A stretch of DNA of 64,000 bases from Acanthosepion esculentum. Lineage: Eukaryota; Mollusca; Cephalopoda; Sepiida; Sepiidae. Position 1 is the stretch's first letter, and each line of letters begins with the position of its first letter. The position numbers and the translations under genes were made by a program. The DNA is taken from positions 142,470,565-142,534,564 of the forward strand of contig OZ038478.1 of NCBI GenBank assembly GCA_964036315.1, written 5' to 3'. Under the pieces are notes generated by a model, which saw nothing but the letters and a program-made list of their open reading frames with translations, searched no databases and was not told the DNA's origin. Of this stretch, positions 27,375 through 40,384 are shown piece after piece.

Positions 27375-30300
27375 GAGCCCAACACATGAGTCTTTCCATT
27401 TTGTTTACCACTCTTATTGCTTTTATTCTTATTATTATAGAGTTCACTTGGCTATTGGCTACTCCCTTAGACTGCATTGATAACCATCTTTGTTGCATGA
27501 AGAAAGGGACAAAACTAAGAGACAAAAATTAAGAGCCCAACACATGAGTCTTTCCATTTTGTTTACCACTCTTATTGATTTTATTCTTATTATTATAGAG
27601 TTCACTTGGCTATTGGCTACTCCCTTAGACTGCATTGATAACCATCTTTGTTGCATGAAGAAAGGGACAAAACTAAGAGACAAAAATTAAGAGCCCAACA
27701 CATGAGTCTTTCCATTTTGTTTACCGCTCTTATTGCTTTTATTCTTATTATTATAGAGTTCACTTGGCTATTGGCTACTCCCTTAGACTGCATTGATAAC
27801 CATCTTTGTTGCATGAAGAAAGGGACAAAACTAAGAGACAAAAATTAAGAGCCCAACACATGAGTCTTTCCATTTTGTTTACCACTCTTATTGCTTTTAT
27901 TCTTATTATTATAGAGTTCACTTGGCTATTGGCTACTCCCTTAGACTGCATTGATAACCATCTTTGTTGCATGAAGAAAGGGACAAAACTAAGAGACAAA
28001 AATTAAGAGCCCAACACATGAGTCTTTCCATTTTGTTTACCGCTCTTATTGCTTTTATTCTTATTATTATAGTGTTCACTTGGCTATTGGCTACTCCCTT
28101 AGACTGCATTGATAACCATCTTTGTTGCATGAAGAAAGGGACAAAACTAAGAGACAAAAATTAAGAGCCCAACACATGAGTCTTTCCATTTTGTTTACCA
28201 CTCTTATTGCTTTTATTCTTATTATTATAGAGTTCACTTGGCTATTGGCTACTCCCTTAGACTGCATTGATAACCATCTTTGTTGCATGAAGAAAGGGAC
28301 AAAACTAAGAGAAAAAAATTAAGAGCCCAACACATGAGTCTTTCCATTTTGTTTACCGCTCTTATTGCTTTTATTCTTATTATTATAGAGTTCACTTGGC
28401 TATTGGCTACTCCCTTAGACTGCATTGATAACCATCTTTGTTGCATGAAGAAAGGGACAAAACTAAGAGAAAAAAATTAAGAGCCCAACACATGAGTCTT
28501 TCCATTTTGTTTACCGCTCTTATTGCTTTTATTCTTATTATTATAGAGTTCACTTGGCTATTGGCTACTCCCTTAGACTGCATTGATAACCATCTTTGTT
28601 GCATGAAGAAAGGGACAAAACTAAGAGACAAAAATTAAGAGCCCAACACATGAGTCTTTCCATTTTGTTTACCACTCTTATTGCTTTTATTCTTATTATT
28701 ATAGAGTTCACTTGGCTATTGGCTACTCCCTTAGACTGCATTGATAACCATCTTTGTTGCATGAAGAAAGGGACAAAACTAAGAGACAAAAATTAAGAGC
28801 CCAACACATGAGTCTTTCCATTTTGTTTACCGCTCTTATTGCTTTTATTCTTATTATTATAGAGTTCACTTGGCTATTGGCTACTCCCTTAGACTGCATT
28901 GATAACCATCTTTGTTGCATGAAGAAAGGGACAAAACTAAGAGACAAAAATTAAGAGCCCAACACATGAGTCTTTCCATTTTGTTTACCACTCTTATTGC
29001 TTTTATTCTTATTATTATAGAGTTCACTTGGCTATTGGCTACTCCCTTAGACTGCATTGATAACCATCTTTGTTGCATGAAGAAAGGGACAAAACTAAGA
29101 GACAAAAATTAAGAGCCCAACACATGAGTCTTTCCATTTTGTTTACCGCTCTTATTGCTTTTATTCTTATTATTATAGAGTTCACTTGGCTATTGGCTAC
29201 TCCCTTAGACTGCATTGATAACCATCTTTGTTGCATGAAGAAAGGGACAAAACTAAGAGACAAAAATTAAGAGCCCAACACATGAGTCTTTCCATTTTGT
29301 TTACCACTCTTATTGCTTTTATTCTTATTATTATAGAGTTCACTTGGCTATTGGCTACTCCCTTAGACTGCATTGATAACCATCTTTGTTGCATGAAGAA
29401 AGGCACAAAACTAAGAGAAAAAAATTAAGAGCCCAACACATGAGTCTTTCCATTTTGTTTACCGCTCTTATTGCTTTTATTCTTATTATTATAGAGTTCA
29501 CTTGGCTATTGGCTACTCCCTTAGACTGCATTGATAACCATCTTTGTTGCATGAAGAAAGGGACAAAACTAAGAGACAAAAATTAAGAGCCCAACACATG
29601 AGTCTTTCCATTTTGTTTACCACTCTTATTGCTTTTATTCTTATTATTATAGAGTTCACTTGGCTATTGGCTACTCCCTTAGACTGCATTGATAACCATC
29701 TTTGTTGCATGAAGAAAGGGACAAAACTAAGAGACAAAAATTAAGAGCCCAACACATGAGTCTTTCCATTTTGTTTACCGCTCTTATTGCTTTTATTCTT
29801 ATTATTATAGAGTTCACTTGGCTATTGGCTACTCCCTTAGACTGCATTGATAACCATCTTTGTTGCATGAAGAAAGGGACAAAACTAAGAGACAAAAATT
29901 AAGAGCCCAACACATGAGTCTTTCCATTTTGTTTACCACTCTTATTGCTTTTATTCTTATTATTATAGAGTTCACTTGGCTATTGGCTACTCCCTTAGAC
30001 TGCATTGATAACCATCTTTGTTGCATGAAGAAAGGGACAAAACTAAGAGACAAAAATTAAGAGCCCAACACATGAGTCTTTCCATTTTGTTTACCGCTCT
30101 TATTGCTTTTATTCTTATTATTATAGAGTTCACTTGGCTATTGGCTACTCCCTTAGACTGCATTGATAACCATCTTTGTTGCATGAAGAAAGGGACAAAA
30201 CTAAGAGACAAAAATTAAGAGCCCAACACATGAGTCTTTCCATTTTGTTTACCACTCTTATTGCTTTTATTCTTATTATTATAGAGTTCACTTGGCTATT

Positions 30301-32272
30301 GGCTACTCCCTTAGACTGCATTGATAACCATCTTTGTTGCATGAAGAAAGGGACAAAACTAAGAGACAAAAATTAAGAGCCCAACACATGAGTCTTTCCA
30401 TTTTGTTTACCGCTCTTATTGCTTTTATTCTTATTATTATAGTGTTCACTTGGCTATTGGCTACTCCCTTAGACTGCATTGATAACCATCTTTGTTGCAT
30501 GAAGAAAGGGACAAAACTAAGAGACAAAAATTAAGAGCCCAACACATGAGTCTTTCCATTTTGTTTACCACTCTTATTGCTTTTATTCTTATTATTATAG
30601 AGTTCACTTGGCTATTGGCTACTCCCTTAGACTGCATTGATAACCATCTTTGTTGCATGAAGAAAGGGACAAAACTAAGAGACAAAAATTAAGAGCCCAA
30701 CACATGAGTCTTTCCATTTTGTTTACCACTCTTATTGCTTTTATTCTTATTATTATAGAGTTCACTTGGCTATTGGCTACTCCCTTAGACTGCATTGATA
30801 ACCATCTTTGTTGCATGAAGAAAGGCACAAAACTAAGAGAAAAAAATTAAGAGCCCAACACATGAGTCTTTCCATTTTGTTTACCGCTCTTATTGCTTTT
30901 ATTCTTATTATTATAGAGTTCACTTGGCTATTGGCTACTCCCTTAGACTGCATTGATAACCATCTTTGTTGCATGAAGAAAGGGACAAAACTAAGAGACA
31001 AAAATTAAGAGCCCAACACATGAGTCTTTCCATTTTGTTTACCACTCTTATTGCTTTTATTCTTATTATTATAGAGTTCACTTGGCTATTGGCTACTCCC
31101 TTAGACTGCATTGATAACCATCTTTGTTGCATGAAGAAAGGGACAAAACTAAGAGACAAAAATTAAGAGCCCAACACATGAGTCTTTCCATTTTGTTTAC
31201 CGTTCTTATTGCTTTTATTCTTATTATTATAGAGTTCACTTGGCTATTGGCTACTCGCTTAGACTGCATTGATAACCATCTTTGTTGCATGAAGAAAGGG
31301 ACAAAACTAAGAGACAAAAATTAAGAGCCCAACACATGAGTCTTTCCATTTTGTTTACCACTCTTATTGCTTTTATTCTTATTATTATAGAGTTCACTTG
31401 GCTATTGGCTACTCCCTTAGACTGCATTGATAACCATCTTTGTTGCATGAAGAAAGGGACAAAACTAAGAGACAAAAATTAAGAGCCCAACACATGAGTC
31501 TTTCCATTTTGTTTACCGCTCTTATTGCTTTTATTCTTATTATTATAGTGTTCACTTGGCTATTGGCTACTCCCTTAGACTGCATTGATAACCATCTTTG
31601 TTGCATTAAGAAAGGGACAAAACTAAGAGACAAAAATTAAGAGCCCAACACATGAGTCTTTCCATTTTGTTTACCACTCTTATTGCTTTTATTCTTATTA
31701 TTATAGAGTTCACTTGGCTATTGGCTACTCCCTTAGACTGCATTGATAACCATCTTTGTTGCATGAAGAAAGGGACAAAACTAAGAGACAAAAATTAAGA
31801 GCCCAACACATGAGTCTTTCCATTTTGTTTACCACTCTTATTGCTTTTATTCTTATTATTATAGAGTTCACTTGGCTATTGGCTACTCCCTTAGACTGCA
31901 TTGATAACCATCTTTGTTGCATGAAGAAAGGGACAAAACTAAGAGACAAAAATTAAGAGCCCAACACATGAGTCTTTCCATTTTGTTTACCGCTCTTATT
32001 GCTTTTATTCTTATTATTATAGTGTTCACTTGGCTATTGGCTACTCCCTTAGACTGCATTGATAACCATCTTTGTTGCATTAAGAAAGGGACAAAACTAA
32101 GAGACAAAAATTAAGAGCCCAACACATGAGTCTTTCCATTTTGTTTACCACTCTTATTGCTTTTATTCTTATTATTATAGAGTTCACTTGGCTATTGGCT
32201 ACTCCCTTAGACTGCATTGATAACCATCTTTGTTGCATGAAGAAAGGCACAAAACTAAGAGAAAAAAATTAA
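27375..32272 (+). repeat. Alternating 316-bp dimer HOR, 31 monomers without indels
   Basis: Monomer starts fall exactly every 158 bp for 4898 bp (31 x 158). At position 36, monomers carry A (TTTACCACTC, 'T type') or G (TTTACCGCTC, 'A type'). In order: T T A T A T A A T A T A T A T A T A T A T T A T v T A T T A T, where v has TTTACCGTTC. That is a dimer alternation with a few phase slips. Nearly all carry GCATGAAG/GAGACAAA. Extra tags show superimposed longer duplications: AGTGTTCAC at about 28071, 30441, 31547 and 32031, and AAAGGCAC at about 29401, 30823 and 32246. Confidence 0.9.
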
Positions 32273-34164
32273 GAGCCCAACACATGAGTCTTTCCATTTT
32301 GTTTACCGCTCTTATTGCTTTTATTCTTATTATTATAGAGTTCACTTGGCTATTGGCTACTCCCTTAGACTGCATTGATAACCATCTTTGTTGCATTAAG
32401 AAAGGGACCAAACTAAGAGAAAAAAATTAAGAGCCCAACACATGAGTCTTTCCATTTTGTTTACCGCTCTTATTGCTTTTATTCTTATTATTATAGAGTT
32501 CACTTGGCTATTGGCTACTCCCTTAGACTGCATTGATAACCATCTTTGTTGCATTAAGAAAGGGACAAAACTAAGAGAAAAAATTAAGAGCCCAACACAT
32601 GAGTCTTTACATTTTGTTTACCGTCCTTATTGCTTTTATTCTTATTATTATAGAGTTCACTTGGCTATTGGCTACTCCCTTAGACTGCATTGATAACCAT
32701 CTTTGTTGCATGAAGAAAGGGACAAAACTAAGAGAAAAAAATTAAGAGCCCAACACATGAGTCTTTCCATCTTGTTTACCGCTCTTATTGCTTTTATTCT
32801 TATTATTATAGAGTTCACTTGGCTATTGGCTACTCCCTTAGACTGCATTGATAACCATCTTTGTTGCATTAAGAAAGGGACAAAACTAAGAGAAAAAAAT
32901 TAAGAGCCCAACACATGAGTCTTTCCATCTTGTTTACCGCTCTTATTGCTTTTATTCTTATTATTATAGAGTTCACTTGGCTATTGGCTACTCCCTTAGA
33001 CTGCATTGATAACCATCTTTGTTGCATTAAGAAAGGGACAAAACTAAGAGAAAAAAATTAAGAGCCCAACACATGAGTCTTTCCATCTTGTTTACCGCTC
33101 TTATTGCTTTTATTCTTATTATTATAGAGTTCACTTGGCTATTGGCTACTCCCTTAGACTGCATTGATAACCATCTTTGTTGCATTAAGAAAGGGACAAA
33201 ACTAAGAGAAAAAAATTAAGAGCCCAACACATGAGTCTTTCCATTTTGTTTACCGCTCTTATTGCTTTTATTCTTATTATTATAGAGTTCACTTGGCTAT
33301 TGGCTACTCCCTTAGACTGCATTGATAACCATCTTTGTTGCATGAAGAAAGGCACAAAACTAAGAGACAAAAATTAAGAGCCCAACACATGAGTCTTTCC
33401 ATTTTGTTTACCGCTCTTATTGCTTTTATTCTTATTATTATAGAGTTCACTTGGCTATTGGCTACTCCCTTAGACTGCATTGATAACCATCTTTGTTGCA
33501 TGAAGAAAGGCACAAAACTAAGAGACAAAAATTAAGAGCCCAACACATGAGTCTTTCCATTTTGTTTACCGCTCTTATTGCTTTTATTCTTATTATTATA
33601 GAGTTCACTTGGCTATTGGCTACTCCCTTAGACTGCATTGATAACCATCTTTGTTGCACTAAGAATGGGACAAAACTAAGAGAAAAAATTAAGAGCCCAA
33701 CACATGAGTCTTTCCATTTTGTTTACCGTCCTTATTGCTTTTATTCTTATTATTATAGAGTTCACTTGGCTATTGGCAACTCCCTTAGACTGCATTGATA
33801 ACCATCTTTGTTGCACTAAGAATGGGACAAAACTAAGAGAAAAAATTAAGAGCCCAACACATGAGTCTTTCCATTTTGTTTACCGTCCTTATTGCTTTTA
33901 TTCTTATTATTATAGAGTTCACTTGGCTATTGGCTACTCCCTTAGACTGCATTGATAACCATCTTTGTTGCACTAAGAATGGGACAAAACTAAGAGAAAA
34001 AATTAAGAGCCCAACACATGAGTCTTTCCATTTTCTTTACCGTCCTTATTGCTTTTATTCTTATTATTATAGAGTTCACTTGGCTATTGGCTACTCCCTT
34101 AGACTGCATTGATAACCATCTTTGTTGCATGAAGAAAGGGACAAAACTAAGAGACAAAAATTAA
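32273..34164 (+). repeat. Mixed block between two alternating-dimer blocks
   Basis: It holds consensus-like monomers, one 157/158 dimer with GGGACCAAAC (32404), three monomers with TCCATCTTG (about 32770, 32928 and 33086), two GCATGAAGAAAGGCAC monomers, then 157-bp monomers with GCACTAAGAATGGG and TTTACCGTCC. The right part begins to match 27082 onward at offset 6790. Confidence 0.8.
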
Positions 34165-35100
34165 GAGCCCAACACATGAGTCTTTCCATTTTGTTTACCA
34201 CTCTTATTGCTTTTATTCTTATTATTATAGAGTTCACTTGGCTATTGGCTACTCCCTTAGACTGCATTGATAACCATCTTTGTTGCATGAAGAAAGGGAC
34301 AAAACTAAGAGACAAAAATTAAGAGCCCAACACATGAGTCTTTCCATTTTGTTTACCACTCTTATTGATTTTATTCTTATTATTATAGAGTTCACTTGGC
34401 TATTGGCTACTCCCTTAGACTGCATTGATAACCATCTTTGTTGCATGAAGAAAGGGACAAAACTAAGAGACAAAAATTAAGAGCCCAACACATGAGTCTT
34501 TCCATTTTGTTTACCGCTCTTATTGCTTTTATTCTTATTATTATAGAGTTCACTTGGCTATTGGCTACTCCCTTAGACTGCATTGATAACCATCTTTGTT
34601 GCATGAAGAAAGGGACAAAACTAAGAGACAAAAATTAAGAGCCCAACACATGAGTCTTTCCATTTTGTTTACCACTCTTATTGCTTTTATTCTTATTATT
34701 ATAGAGTTCACTTGGCTATTGGCTACTCCCTTAGACTGCATTGATAACCATCTTTGTTGCATGAAGAAAGGGACAAAACTAAGAGACAAAAATTAAGAGC
34801 CCAACACATGAGTCTTTCCATTTTGTTTACCGCTCTTATTGCTTTTATTCTTATTATTATAGAGTTCACTTGGCTATTGGCTACTCCCTTAGACTGCATT
34901 GATAACCATCTTTGTTGCATGAAGAAAGGAACAAAACTAAGAGACAAAAATTAAGAGCCCAACACATGAGTCTTTCCATTTTGTTTACCACTCTTATTGC
35001 TTTTATTCTTATTATTATAGAGTTCACTTGGCTATTGGCTACTCCCTTAGACTGCATTGATAACCATCTTTGTTGCATGAAGAAAGGGACAAAACTAAGA
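33872..35100 (+). repeat. Displaced copy of the 27.1-28.3 kb segment (offset 6790 bp)
   Basis: From 33872 to roughly 35100 the sequence matches 27082 to roughly 28312 at a constant offset of 6790 bp (43 monomers minus 4 bp). Both copies carry a rare CTTATTGATTTTATTC change (27578 and 34368) two monomers into a T-T-A-T-A pattern. Differences seen are G27245/C34035, T28073/A34863 and G28140/A34930. This is a non-adjacent segmental duplication within the array, or the trace of a larger 6.8-kb duplication that later diverged. Confidence 0.8.
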
Positions 35101-35335
35101 GACAAAAATTAAGAGCCCAACACATGAGTCTTTCCATTTTGTTTACCACTCTTATTGCTTTTATTCTTATTATTATAGAGTTCACTTGGCTATTGGCTAC
35201 TCCCTTAGACTGCATTGATAACCATCTTTGTTGCATGAAGAAAGGGACAAAACTAAGAGACAAAAATTAAGAGCCCAACACATGAGTCTTTCCATTTTGT
35301 TTACCGCTCTTATTGTTTTATTCTTATTATTATAG

Positions 35336-38300
35336 AGTTCACTTGGCTATTGGCTACTCCCTTAGACTGCATTGATAACCATCTTTGTTGCATGAAGAAA
35401 GGGACAAAACTAAGAGACAAAAATTAAGAGCCCAACACATGAGTCTTTCCATTTTGTTTACCACTCTTATTGCTTTTATTCTTATTATTATAGAGTTCAC
35501 TTGGCTATTGGCTACTCCCTTAGACTGCATTGATAACCATCTTTGTTGCATGAAGAAAGGGACAAAACTAAGAGACAAAAATTAAGAGCCCAACACATGA
35601 GTCTTTCCATTTTGTTTACCACTCTTATTGCTTTTATTCTTATTATTATAGAGTTCACTTGGCTATTGGCTACTCCCTTAGACTGCATTAAAACCATCTT
35701 TGTTGCATTAAGAAAGGGACAAAACTAAGAGAAAAAAATTAAGAGCCCAACACATGAGTCTTTCCATTTTGTTTACCGCTCTTATTGCTTTTATTCTTAT
35801 TATTATAGAATTCACTTGGCTATTGGCTACTCCCTTAGACTGCATTGATAACAATCTTTGTTGCATTAAGAAAGGGACAAAACTAAGAGAAAAAAATTAA
35901 GAGTCCAACGCATGAGTCTTTCCATTTTGTTTACCGCTCTTATTGCTTTTATTCTTATTATTATAGAGTTCACTTGGCTATTGGCTACTCCCTTAGACTG
36001 CATTGATAACCATCTTTGTTGCACTAAGAAAGGGACAAAACTAAGAGAAAAAAATTAAGACCCCAACACATGAGTCTTTCCATTTTGTTTACAGCTCTTA
36101 TTGCTTTTATTCTTATTATTATACAGTTCACTTGGCTATTGGCTACTCCTTTAGACTGCATTGATAACCATCTTTGTTGCACAAAGAAAGAAACAAAACT
36201 AAGAGAAAAAAATTAAGAGCCCAACACATGAGACTTTCCATTTTGTTTACCGCTCTTATTGCTTTTATTCTTATTATTATAGAGTTCACTTGGCTACTGG
36301 CTACTCCCTTAGACTGCATTATAACCATCTTTGTTGCATTAAGAAAGGGACAAAACTAAGAGAAAAAAATTAAGAGACCAACACATGAGTCTTTCCATTT
36401 TGTTTACCGCTCTTATTGCTTTTATTCTTATTATTATAGAGTTCACTTGGCTATTGGCTACTCCCTTAGACTGCATTGATAACAATCTTTGTTGCATTAA
36501 GAAAGGGACAAAACTAAGAGAAAAAAATTAAGAGTCCAACGCATGAGTCTTTCCATTTTGTTTACCGCTCTTATTGCTTTTATTCTTATTATTATAGAGT
36601 TCACTTGGCTATTGGCTACTCCCTTAGACTGCATTGATAACCATATTTGTTGCACTAAGAAAGGGACAAAACTAAGAGAAAAAAATTAAGACCCCAACAC
36701 ATGAGTCTTTCCATTTTGTTTACCGCTCTTATTGCTATTATTCTTATTATTATAGAGTTCACTCGGCTATTGGCTACTCACTTAGACTGCATTGATAACC
36801 ATCTTTGTTGCATTAAGAAAGGGACAAAACTAAGAGAAAAAAATTAAGAGCCCAACACATGAGTCTTTCCATTTTGTTTACCGCTCTTATTGCTTTTATT
36901 CTTATTATTATAGAGTTCACTTGGCTATTGGCTACTCCCTTAGACTGCATTGATAACAATCTTTGTTGCATTAAGAAAGGGACAAAACTAAGAGAAAAAA
37001 ATTAAGAGCCCAACACATGAGTTTTTCCATTTTGTTTACCGCTCTTATTGCTTTTATTCTTATTATTATAGAGTTCACTTGGCTATTGGCTACTCCCTTA
37101 GACTGCATTGATAACCATCTTTGTTGCATTAAGAAAGGGACAAAACTAAGAGAAAAAAATTAAGAGCCCAACACATGAGTCTTTCCATTTTGTTTACCGC
37201 TCTTATTGCTTTTATTCTACTTATTATAGAGTTCACGTGGCTATTGGCTACTCCCTTAGACTGCATTGATAACCATCTTTATTGCATTAAGAAAGGGACA
37301 AAACTAAGAGAAAAAAATTAAGACCCGAACACATGAGTCTTTCCATTTTGTTTACCGCTCTTATTGCTTTTATTCTTATTATTATAGAGTTCACTTGGCT
37401 ATTGGCTACTCCCTTAGACTGCATTGATAACCATCTTTGTTGCATTAAGAAAGGGACAAAACTAAGAGAAAAAAATTAAGAGCCCAACACATGAGTCTTT
37501 CCATTTTGTTTACCGCTCTTATTGCTTTTAATCTTATTATTATAGAGTTCACTTGGCTATTGGCTACTCCCTTAGACTGCATTGATAACCATCTTTGTTG
37601 CATTAAGAAAGGGACAAAACTAAGAGAAAAAATTAAGTGCCCAACACATGAGTCTTTACATTTTGTTTACCGTCCTTATTGCTTTTATTCTTATTATTAT
37701 AGAGTTCACTTGGCTATTGGCTACTCCCTTAGACTGCATTGATAACCATCTTTGTTGCATTAAGAAAAGGACAAAACTAAGAGAAAAAAATTAAGAGCCC
37801 AACACATGAGTTTTTCCATTTTGTTTACCGCTCTTATTGCTTTTATTCTTATTATTATACAGTTCACTTGGCTATTGGCTACTCCCTTAGACTGCATTGA
37901 TAACCATCTTTGTTGCATGAAGAAAGGGACAAAACTAAGAGACAAAAATTAAGAGCCCAACACATGAGTCTTTCCATTTTGTTTACCACTCTTATTGCTT
38001 TTATTCTTATTATTATAGAGTTCACTTGGCTATTGGCTACTCCCTTAGACTGCATTGATAACCATCTTTGTTGCATGAAGAAAGGGACAAAACTAAGAGA
38101 CAAAAATTAAGAGCCCAACACATGAGTCTTTCCATTTTGTTTACCACTCTTATTGCTTTTATTCTTATTATTATAGAGTTCACTTGGCTATTGGCTACTC
38201 CCTTAGACTGCATTAAAACCATCTTTGTTGCATTAAGAAAGGGACAAAACTAAGAGAAAAAAATTAAGAGCCCAACACATGAGTCTTTCCATTTTGTTTA

Positions 38301-40384
38301 CCGCTCTTATTGCTTTTATTCTTATTATTATAGAATTCACTTGGCTATTGGCTACTCCCTTAGACTGCATTGATAACAATCTTTGTTGCATTAAGAAAGG
38401 GACAAAACTAAGAGAAAAAAATTAAGAGTCCAACGCATGAGTCTTTCCATTTTGTTTACCGCTCTTATTGCTTTTATTCTTATTATTATAGAGTTCACTT
38501 GGCTATTGGCTACTCCCTTAGACTGCATTGATAACCATCTTTGTTGCACTAAGAAAGGGACAAAACTAAGAGAAAAAAATTAAGACCCCAACACATGAGT
38601 CTTTCCATTTTGTTTACAGCTCTTATTGCTTTTATTCTTATTATTATACAGTTCACTTGGCTATTGGCTACTCCTTTAGACTGCATTGATAACCATCTTT
38701 GTTGCACAAAGAAAGAAACAAAACTAAGAGAAAAAAATTAAGAGCCCAACACATGAGACTTTCCATTTTGTTTACCGCTCTTATTGCTTTTATTCTTATT
38801 ATTATAGAGTTCACTTGGCTACTGGCTACTCCCTTAGACTGCATTATAACCATCTTTGTTGCATTAAGAAAGGGACAAAACTAAGAGAAAAAAATTAAGA
38901 GACCAACACATGAGTCTTTCCATTTTGTTTACCGCTCTTATTGCTTTTATTCTTATTATTATAGAGTTCACTTGGCTATTGGCTACTCCCTTAGACTGCA
39001 TTGATAACAATCTTTGTTGCATTAAGAAAGGGACAAAACTAAGAGAAAAAAATTAAGAGTCCAACGCATGAGTCTTTCCATTTTGTTTACCGCTCTTATT
39101 GCTTTTATTCTTATTATTATAGAGTTCACTTGGCTATTGGCTACTCCCTTAGACTGCATTGATAACCATATTTGTTGCACTAAGAAAGGGACAAAACTAA
39201 GAGAAAAAAATTAAGACCCCAACACATGAGTCTTTCCATTTTGTTTACCGCTCTTATTGCTATTATTCTTATTATTATAGAGTTCACTCGGCTATTGGCT
39301 ACTCACTTAGACTGCATTGATAACCATCTTTGTTGCATTAAGAAAGGGACAAAACTAAGAGAAAAAAATTAAGAGCCCAACACATGAGTCTTTCCATTTT
39401 GTTTACCGCTCTTATTGCTTTTATTCTTATTATTATAGAGTTCACTTGGCTATTGGCTACTCCCTTAGACTGCATTGATAACAATCTTTGTTGCATTAAG
39501 AAAGGGACAAAACTAAGAGAAAAAAATTAAGAGCCCAACACATGAGTTTTTCCATTTTGTTTACCGCTCTTATTGCTTTTATTCTTATTATTATAGAGTT
39601 CACTTGGCTATTGGCTACTCCCTTAGACTGCATTGATAACCATCTTTGTTGCATTAAGAAAGGGACAAAACTAAGAGAAAAAAATTAAGAGCCCAACACA
39701 TGAGTCTTTCCATTTTGTTTACCGCTCTTATTGCTTTTATTCTACTTATTATAGAGTTCACGTGGCTATTGGCTACTCCCTTAGACTGCATTGATAACCA
39801 TCTTTATTGCATTAAGAAAGGGACAAAACTAAGAGAAAAAAATTAAGACCCGAACACATGAGTCTTTCCATTTTGTTTACCGCTCTTATTGCTTTTATTC
39901 TTATTATTATAGAGTTCACTTGGCTATTGGCTACTCCCTTAGACTGCATTGATAACCATCTTTGTTGCATTAAGAAAGGGACAAAACTAAGAGAAAAAAA
40001 TTAAGAGCCCAACACATGAGTCTTTCCATTTTGTTTACCGCTCTTATTGCTTTTAATCTTATTATTATAGAGTTCACTTGGCTATTGGCTACTCCCTTAG
40101 ACTGCATTGATAACCATCTTTGTTGCATTAAGAAAGGGACAAAACTAAGAGAAAAAATTAAGTGCCCAACACATGAGTCTTTACATTTTGTTTACCGTCC
40201 TTATTGCTTTTATTCTTATTATTATAGAGTTCACTTGGCTATTGGCTACTCCCTTAGACTGCATTGATAACCATCTTTGTTGCATTAAGAAAAGGACAAA
40301 ACTAAGAGAAAAAAATTAAGAGCCCAACACATGAGTTTTTCCATTTTGTTTACCGCTCTTATTGCTTTTATTCTTATTATTATA
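35336..40384 (+). repeat. 2525-bp (16-mer) tandem duplication, no difference seen
   Basis: Copy 1 is 35336-37860 and copy 2 is 37861-40384/5. They align at offset 2525 bp (16 monomers minus 3 bp). Comparing the lines by eye I found no mismatch from 35336-37859 to 37861-40384. Ends are set by G35335/C37860 and C37860/G40385. Shared unusual sites include GCATTAAAACC (35686/38211), an EcoRI site GAATTC (35808/38333), AAAGAAACAAAAC (about 36187/38712), GCATTATAACC (about 36317/38842), TTTATTCTACTTATT (about 37211/39736), AGACCCGAAC (37321/39846) and TTTTAATC (about 37507/40032). Three 1-bp losses explain the 2525 length. It is a very recent duplication or an assembly duplication. Confidence 0.93.

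Noticed and set aside
35336..40384. Calling the identical 2525-bp copies an assembly error
   Set aside because: Identity alone does not distinguish a recent duplication from misassembly, and other duplications with one to three substitutions show that the process is real in this array. Read evidence is needed.
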